Assembly: GCA_905221605.1 (NCBI GenBank)
Contig: CAJNDS010001035.1
Coordinates: forward strand, 707,501 to 771,500
Length of the DNA stretch: 64,000 nucleotides
Direction of reading: 5' to 3'
Source: Symbiodinium natans
Lineage: Eukaryota; Sar; Dinophyceae; Suessiales; Symbiodiniaceae
Of the stretch, positions 58,230 to 64,000 are shown piece by piece. The stretch's first letter is position 1, and each line of letters opens with the position of its first letter. The notes under the pieces are model-generated. The model was not told where the DNA came from. It did not search any database and saw only the letters and a list, made by a program, of their open reading frames with translations. Both the position numbers and the translations under genes were made by a program.

Positions 58230-59360
58230 GTCCGGCTGCGGTACCGACACTTGCGCAAGCGGAAGCCATTTGCCGCCGACAAAAGGCCAACAAGGCCCCG
58301 GGACCCGACGGCATCCGTAATGGCCTATGGCAATCCCAGCCAGTGCTAGCAGGCCGGTGGGTCTGGCTCTTGCAGGCAAAAATGGCCCTGTCGGTCAGGG
58401 AGCCGGCCGACTTTAAGAATGCGCTGGCCTGTGCACTGTATAAGAAGGGTCCGCCCCACCTACCGGCCAACTATCGCAGCATTGTCCTCCTGAACGGCGC
58501 GGCCAAGCTCTGGCACGGCCACTTGCGTAATACCTTGGGCAGACGGGTCGTAGACGCGTACCAACCGCTGCAGCTAGGGGGACGCCCGGGCATGCATGTG
58601 GGATCTGCCCTGGCCGCTTTCCGGTCGGCCGTCGGCCTGTCACAAAGTGCCGGGCGCTCGATCCTGGCCCTTTTCGTTGATGTTTAGGCGGCTTTTTATG
58701 AGGTCGATCGGGAACTGCTTTTCGGAGGGCCAGGTGACCGCAGGCCCCAGGCTGACAACATCCTACCTTGGATTCAGCAACTCCTTGACGTGGGGGCGCT
58801 GGCCCGACTAGGTGTCCCCGATTCTGAGATGGCTCTGCTGCAGGACTGTGTCACGGGTTCGAGTTGGCTCCTGTGTGGGGACTCCCTGCCCGTGCTCGCG
58901 GCGCGGGGTAGCAGGCCCGGAGACGGGCTGGCCGATGTCCTTTTTGGAGCCGTCATGTCTTGCCTCATTCGGGAGCTCAGTCGCCGGCTACAACATGCTG
59001 GCGTGGGTCATGGCGCCTTGCAAATTGCACTTGGGGAGCCCGAGGCCACGATTTGCCCGATCGCCTGGGCTGACGACCTGGTGTTGCTTGCGGATGTGGA
59101 GAGTGCCGCCGACCTGCCACCAGCAGCCCGCTGCATGAGCAACATTACCCTTCAAACTTTCTCCGAGTTTCGCCTTCGGGTCAACTTGGGGGCAGGGAAG
59201 ACCGAGCTTCTAGTCGATCCGCGGGGTCAAGGAGCTGCTACGGTTCGGGGGGAGCTGCTCCAAGGGCCGGCATCCTTGTGCTTGGCCGACGGTCAGCAGA
59301 TCCGCATTTGCCCGGAGTATAAGTATCTTGGGGTGCCCCAGGTACCTAGAGACACGGGCA
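58230..59360 (+). other. Reverse transcriptase domain of the LINE, motif A interrupted
   Basis: Recognised motifs: NKAPGPDGI (58290), LYKKG...NYRSIVLLNGAAKL (58437-58510), PLQLGGRPGMHV, LALFVDV then TAG then AAFYEVDRE (motif A, Asp codon 58679), GSRPGDGLADVLFGAV (motif B, about 58908) and IAWADDLVLLA (motif C, about 59060). The catalytic Asp residues are present; only the stop codon disables the frame. Confidence 0.85.
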
Positions 59361-59995
59361 GGAGAGATGTTGAGCTCTCCGTGTGTCGCGGTAGGGTTGC
59401 AGAGGTTGCTGCAGGTCCCTTGCTCACCAACGATCACCTGCCATGGCCACTCCGTGTGGCGTGGATTGATGGTCGTGTGTTGCCCTCGGCATATTCCAGC
59501 CTGTCCACCATGCTTGCGCCGCATCCGCGCTGCCTCACCCCTCTCGCCGGCTTTCTCGATCGCGTCAGGAGGAAAACCTGGCGCACGTGGCAGAACGCGC
59601 GCCACGCAACTAACGCTATGTTGGAGATCCTGGTGCCTTGCACCTCCCCACCTGCTGAGGGCCTGCTTATCGCCAGGACACGGCTGCTGGTCCAGTTATG
59701 CGTGTCGGCTCCTGAGCCTGTGTGGGAGATTGTCGAGGCAGCGTACTACCGTGACGTTCCTTGGGTCATAGCGTTAGCGCGCGCCGCTAAGGTTGTAGGC
59801 ATGGCTGCGAGCCTTGGTGCGGGGTGGTTGGAGCAAGGTCTCCGCACGTCTGTACGGCGCCATGCAAGGCCTCTCTTGGCCGCCTGCAAGCGGGTTAGCC
59901 GCTCGGGGACTCTGGTACGTGCCATCAAAGACTTGTGGGTCACGAGGGAAGTCCGATCCCATCGTGGCACCATAGGTTCTGCCTGCGACTCGGTT

Positions 59996-60180
59996 TGCCC
60001 AGAGTGCCTCCAGGTTCTGCCATCTAAACACGCGCTTGCCACCCACCTACATCGCAAGCATGGTAAAGTTTCCGACAGCATGTCCATGATCACAGACACA
60101 GTCTGCCGGTGGTATCTTCAAGACTTCCACTCAACGACGCGACTGAGGTACCACATTGAGCATGTGCCGGCCTGCCGCTC
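59996..60180 (+). other. Two zinc-finger-like motifs in the LINE C-terminus
   Basis: CPECLQVLPSKHALATHLHR followed by KHG is a C2H2 finger. CRWYLQDFHSTTRLRYHIEH followed by VPAC is a second, C2H2/C-type candidate. Such fingers after the RT are common in non-LTR elements and may bind the template or the target. Confidence 0.7.
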
Positions 60181-61150
60181 TGGGCTCCGCCATGTCGTGG
60201 GGCCTCTCTACGCCCCAGGGGTCGGCACGAGGCGTAAGGGCACCGCCAGACATTTGCGTGTGCCGCCTTTGCAATTGCCTGGGCCTCGCCTGCCCACTCC
60301 CTGTGAACGTGCTGCGGCCGCTGCGGACCGGTATGCGACGCCGGACGAGCTAGCAGCTGAGCAGCAGTCCTGGATGCAGCTGGAGCAAGCCACAGCCGAT
60401 CGGGCTGCCCAGGCGCGTGCCGCTTTGCTACGCGATGTGCCTGGAGTCGTCCTGGATACCGGCCGTCACTGCCCGGCACCACCCACATGGACGAGGGCAT
60501 GGTTCATCTCTGATCATCCGGCGCACCCCTCTCCTTTCTGGGAGGGAATCACCGCACCTGGCCTCTGGCAGGCTGCTGCCAGTTGGTCTGCATCGTGGGA
60601 AGTGTGGGCCAGGATTGCCTATGAGCCGTGGTGGTCTCGCACGCTTTGGGATGCCTTGGCAAACCTTCGGCTTGAAGCCGCTCTGCAACTCCCGTGGGAC
60701 GAGTCGACCATTCGGCGTGGCTCGAACAAGGAGTCTTGTACACTGGAGCGGGTGTCCTTCATCCGGCATCTTGTCACCATGCGTCGTGTGCTCACGGCCC
60801 TGGGGCCCTTTGGTGCCCTGTGGTGGGTCGGCTCTCCGACCACTGCTGTCCGGTCCGTCCTGGCATCAGTCGACCGCTCACTTCTGGTTCGCATGGTTTC
60901 CCTGCACGGTACTTGCGCCACGCTGGTCTCCCGTTGGGCTGGCGCTGTGGATCGCTTTCGTGGTTGGTGGTCGAGGCCTGGTGTGATCGCCCGCCCACTG
61001 CAGCTTTCCCCCGTGCACCACGTTCATTGACCTCGCCATGGGCTTGCTTGTACAGTTTGCTCCCCTAGGCCTTTCGTCTCACATCGGCTGCGGCTAAGAT
61101 GCCGTTTTTGGCCAGCACCAGCGGACCGCTGAAAGCGCAGGAAGGAAGGA

Positions 61151-61162
61151 AGTCTCGGGCTC
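61151..61162 (+). repeat. LINE target-site duplication, right copy
   Basis: AGTCTCGGGCTC directly after the 3' tail GGAAGGAAGGA. Confidence 0.85.
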
Positions 61163-62260
61163 GCATGGTAGAGCGCAGTATGGCAGCCTGTAGTATAGTA
61201 GACCTATCGTAAATAACAGGGTGTGGTATACAGTATAGGATCTAAACCCTAAACCCTAAACCCTGAACCCTAAATCCTAAACCCGAAACCCTAAGCCATT
61301 AAACCCTAAACCCTAAACCCTGACTCCTAAACCCTAAACCCTAAACCCTCAACCCTCAACCCTAAACCCTCAACCCTCAACCTCAACCCTCAACCCTGAC
61401 CCTTAACGTCTAGGGTTGAGTTTTGGGGTTCAGGCCTCAGCGTTTGCGAGTCTTAGGCTTAAGTACTCGTCGTAGTAGTAGCCAGCGGTGCTTTAACCGT
61501 ACACACTGTTTAGGGTTTAGGGTTTAGGGTTTAGGGTAGTAGGAGTAGAAGAGAAGTGGTTCGTAGTCGTCGTCGTCGTCGTCGTAGTCGTCGTAGTACT
61601 CGTGGGCAACGTCGTCGTAGTGGGCATTGTAGCTTGGGGCATGATGGTTGAGGTTTTCGTCAAAGTAAGCCTTACTTAGCTACTCATTAAAACCTTAAAC
61701 CCTAATTCAAGTCTTAATTGTGGGGAAACCACCAGTTCAGGGTTTTGGGGCTTGGGGTTTCAGGTACTTAGGGCTTAGGTCCTAGGATGTTTATGAGCTT
61801 GCGGTGGTTTACTCGGGTTTCTGTTTCTTAGCTACAGTGTTAGAGAGCCAAGGACTGGATAGGGATTGCGGGAGGGTATCTTGGGTTTGGGCATTGGGTG
61901 CTTTAGACGTTTTAGGCGTCTAGTGCTTGGGGTCGTTCGGAAGTTGCTGTGGGGTCTTAGAATCTCCGATGGCCAAGATCTCATGAAGTTATATGGTATC
62001 ATGATACAGTCGGCATATAGCATATTATGTTCTTTTATCATACTTAAGTGCCGTGTGCTCTCTCTTGTCAACTTCCTAAGCCAGAACACGAGCAATTAAC
62101 CCTCCTAGACCCTATAAACCCTTAACCTGAGCCCTCACTATAAGTCGCATGTACGCTCTTAACTTTCCCCGAAGCCCTAGACTCTTCTCGTGTAGCAGTT
62201 GTTGTCGTACTAGTACTCGTATTTTGTCGTACTAGTACTGGAACTGCGACAGCCGAGGTC
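61163..62260. repeat. Intron continuation with telomere-type arrays
   Basis: CCCTAAA/CCCTCAA arrays at 61240-61425, TTTAGGG at 61508-61540, and a (GTC)n patch at 61565-61600. No exon recognised. The same kind of sequence resumes right after the LINE as before it. Confidence 0.75.
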
Positions 62261-62265
62261 AAAAG

Positions 62266-62322
62266 ACCTTCTTCCAGTCTGCGCGATCTTTGCTGCAGGG
62301 CTGGTCAGAGGCGGACCTCTGC
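62266..62322 (+). CDS. Possible amine oxidase exon downstream of the LINE
   Basis: Frame TFFQSARSLLQGWSEADLC lies between an AG and a GT. It could be the helix preceding the VSA..VL segment of amine oxidases, but similarity is weak. Confidence 0.28.
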
Positions 62323-62782
62323 GTTCCGCGGCTTTGTAAAGCCATGGGGCTGTGCTGAACCGGTGTGGGTTTCTGGGCTTAGGGGCTTGGGGTTTGGAAT
62401 TTTCGGTTTACGGTGCAGGGATGCTGCTGTAGTCACTACTCTCAACACACCCTTTATGCAAGGCGGCGGGCGTGATAAGTTCGGCCTGCTTCTACGAAAC
62501 ACGTGTCTCATGTCCTCTGCCGTCATCTACGATACTGCATCGGAGCTTTTTGGATGTTGACGGCTTCATGAGAGCGGAGATCTAAGGCGTCGGAAGCTGC
62601 CAGAAACGAAGGTAGCAAACCTTCAAGCACAGCGTGCATCTAGAGGCATCGGACTCGTAGTACCTCGTCACAGCGGAACCACAGACTCTATGTTGTACTT
62701 AAAATATCATATGCTACAGTAGGTTCTATAGATTGTACTAGAGTAGACACAACGGAGTCCCCTCGCAAGCGGAAGGTTTCAG

Positions 62783-62860
62783 CGGAGGACGTCTCTGCCT
62801 ACGAAGTTCTTCATCAGATGAAATCCATCGGCGGCATGGACCCTGGGGCGGAGGAGTCGC
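62783..62860 (+). CDS. FAD-dependent amine oxidase, exon downstream of the LINE
   Basis: After gtttcag the frame reads EDVSAYEVLHQMKSIGGMDP, matching the evSal.vL..i.s.GG segment of flavoprotein amine oxidases. It lies more than 1.6 kb beyond the LINE, so the gene spans the insertion and continues past the right edge of the window. The donor is tentatively the GT at 62861. Confidence 0.55.
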
Positions 62861-62864
62861 GTGG

Positions 62865-63664
62865 CTGCGAACTGTAGAATAGTCAACAGGGTCCGGGTAT
62901 GTTAGTAGATTCTGCTTTTTCCTTTATTACATAGCATTACATATGTATATATGTATATATGTATATATGTATATATGTATATATATGTTATATTATATTA
63001 TACATATATTGTATGATATACTGATTTTGTATCTTATACATACATATTGTACAATATTTTCCATGACTGACATATGTTCGGTCCAGTGTTTTTTCTTGTA
63101 AACGTAGATTTGTGTGCAGTTTATGCTCTAGTAGCGCACTGTTCGCGTAGCTTGCTAGTACCGGTGCTAGTGCTCGTACTGGTACTGGTACTAGTACTAG
63201 TACCAGTACTAGTACCAAGACCGTATGTCTCAGCGTGTTTCACTTCCGCAGCTACTTGAACAGAGGCAGTCCTAGTTGAGATTCGATCGCTCTGCCTTAG
63301 ACGTGCTGCAGTGCAACGTGTTCCGTCGCTCTTCCACCCTTGCACAAGTAGAAGAAACCCTAAACCCTAAACTTACCCTAGACCCTAAACCCTAAACCCT
63401 AAAGCCTAAACACTAAAACCTAGTTCAAGCCAAGCTCGAAATTCGGAAGGCCTGATATGCGGAACCATCCGAAAGCATCGGCTCCTCACAAAATCCCAAG
63501 CAAAACTGGAAATGCCATCCCCTACGAGGCCTGCGGACCTACATGCTAAAGGGTGCTATTGATACAGTGCGGCCTTGGGGTGCCGCCCTCTCTCCGTCCT
63601 CTCCCCCTCCCTCCCTCCCTCCCTCCCTCGCTCCCTCGCTCCCTCACTCCCTCCCTCCCTCCCT

Positions 63665-63714
<50 letters not shown>

Positions 63715-64000
63715 GTATTGCATCAGAAGGCTTCTTTTGATTCCTTCTCCAGACCAAGCCCCAGAGTACGGAAGACAAGTATCACCACAGAGTCATACTA
63801 CACCTAAACTGCTACGTCTAGGGTTTGGGGTTTTGGGTTTAGGGTTTTGGGTTTAGGCTTTAGGCTTTAGGCTTTCGGCTCAAACGTAAGCCCTCTCCAA
63901 AGTCTGAGCGGTATTCTGAGGTGGTATCTTGCCGAGGGCACCCAGGCCGTCCAGCCTTGTGTATTGTACAGTGCAACTTTGTACTGTACAGAATGTCTGT
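62865..64000. repeat. Right-end intron-like region: microsatellites and telomere-type patches
   Basis: (GTATATAT)n at 62940-63005, a self-complementary GGTACTAGTACTAGTACC-type tract at 63165-63220, CCCTAAA at 63356-63410, (CCCT)n grading into (CT)n at 63605-63712, and TTTAGGG/TTTTGGG variants at 63825-63870. No exon recognised. Confidence 0.75.

Larger units (their letters stand above)
56012..61030 (+). pseudogene. LINE pol: RNase H, APE endonuclease, RT, zinc fingers; TAG at 58685
   Basis: One frame runs from about 56012 to the stop at 61030, interrupted only by TAG at 58685-58687. Domains: RNase H (56045-56505), APE-type endonuclease (56740-57535), a basic helical connector, reverse transcriptase (58230-59360), thumb/connection, two C2H2-like zinc fingers (59996-60180), and a C-terminal region. 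In known RNase H-bearing LINEs the RNase H follows the RT; here it leads. The TAG falls between FVDV and AAFYEVDR of RT motif A and would remove most of the RT. The true N-terminus probably lies in the preceding, frame-shifted ORF. Confidence 0.85.
47529..61150 (+). mobile_element. Complete LINE-like non-LTR retrotransposon, 13.6 kb
   Basis: A perfect 12-bp direct repeat, AGTCTCGGGCTC, lies at 47517-47528 and 61151-61162, exactly where telomere-type repeats stop and resume. I take it as the target-site duplication, giving an element of 13,622 bp. There are no long terminal repeats and no poly-A. The 3' end is GGAAGGAAGGA. Contents in order: 5' leader, gag-like ORF, hydrophobic/LRDGD modules, RNase H, APE-type endonuclease, reverse transcriptase, zinc-finger tail. 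Several frameshifts, one in-frame stop and an opposite-strand segment indicate a non-functional copy. It sits in an intron of the amine oxidase gene, in the same orientation. Confidence 0.85.

Noticed and set aside
1-64000. Spliced-leader RNA, tRNA, 5S or other RNA genes
   Set aside because: I looked for the spliced-leader core, tRNA-like cloverleaf boxes and rRNA-like blocks and saw none. A covariance-model search would settle it.

Overview
The window looks like a chromosome segment of a dinoflagellate, probably of the Symbiodiniaceae type. The reasons are: many very small exons (about 20-120 bases) that join in frame only with GT, GC and possibly GA donors; blocks of the telomere-type heptamer TTTAGGG/CCCTAAA scattered in both orientations through the introns; a head-to-tail tandem array of near-identical genes; many tiny inverted-repeat elements; and a very large LINE-like retrotransposon. 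There is no bacterial operon structure. No tRNA, rRNA, spliced-leader RNA gene or CRISPR array was recognised.

Layout. (1) 0.1-10.5 kb, plus strand: a protein built of many thrombospondin type-1 (TSP1) modules, each split over several micro-exons whose introns hold telomere-like repeats and MITEs. (2) 15.4-17.8 kb, plus: an exon chain for an Ala/Lys/Glu-rich helical protein of unknown function, with a stop at 17825. (3) 18.2-21.3 kb: scattered exon candidates, ending in a convincing terminal exon at 21041-21277. (4) 21.9-30.25 kb: three tandem copies of a secreted, probably GPI-anchored protein with a YHYH domain and two Cys-Gly-Ala tracts inserted between the halves of what looks like one DOMON domain. 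(5) 31.5-33.35 kb: two satellites, one AT-rich with a period near 21 bp and one with a 100-bp period built on a perfect inverted repeat. (6) 33.6-35.6 kb: a two-exon secreted Thr- and Cys-rich protein whose intron carries a MITE. (7) 39.66 kb to beyond 62.8 kb: a FAD-dependent amine oxidase gene in small exons, one intron of which contains (8) a 13,622-bp LINE (47529-61150) bounded by a perfect 12-bp target-site duplication.

The LINE is the most striking item. Its domain order is gag-like ORF, several modules ending in an LRDGD motif with hydrophobic stretches, then RNase H, APE-type endonuclease, reverse transcriptase and zinc fingers, so RNase H lies upstream of the endonuclease instead of after the RT. 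Frameshifts, a TAG in RT motif A and an opposite-strand segment suggest this copy is inactive.

The cellular genes are not an operon and need not share a pathway. Three of them (TSP1, DOMON/YHYH and the Thr/Cys-rich protein) look extracellular or cell-surface. Exon boundaries were inferred by eye from reading-frame continuity and AG/GT/GC sites, so single-base limits are provisional without transcript data.
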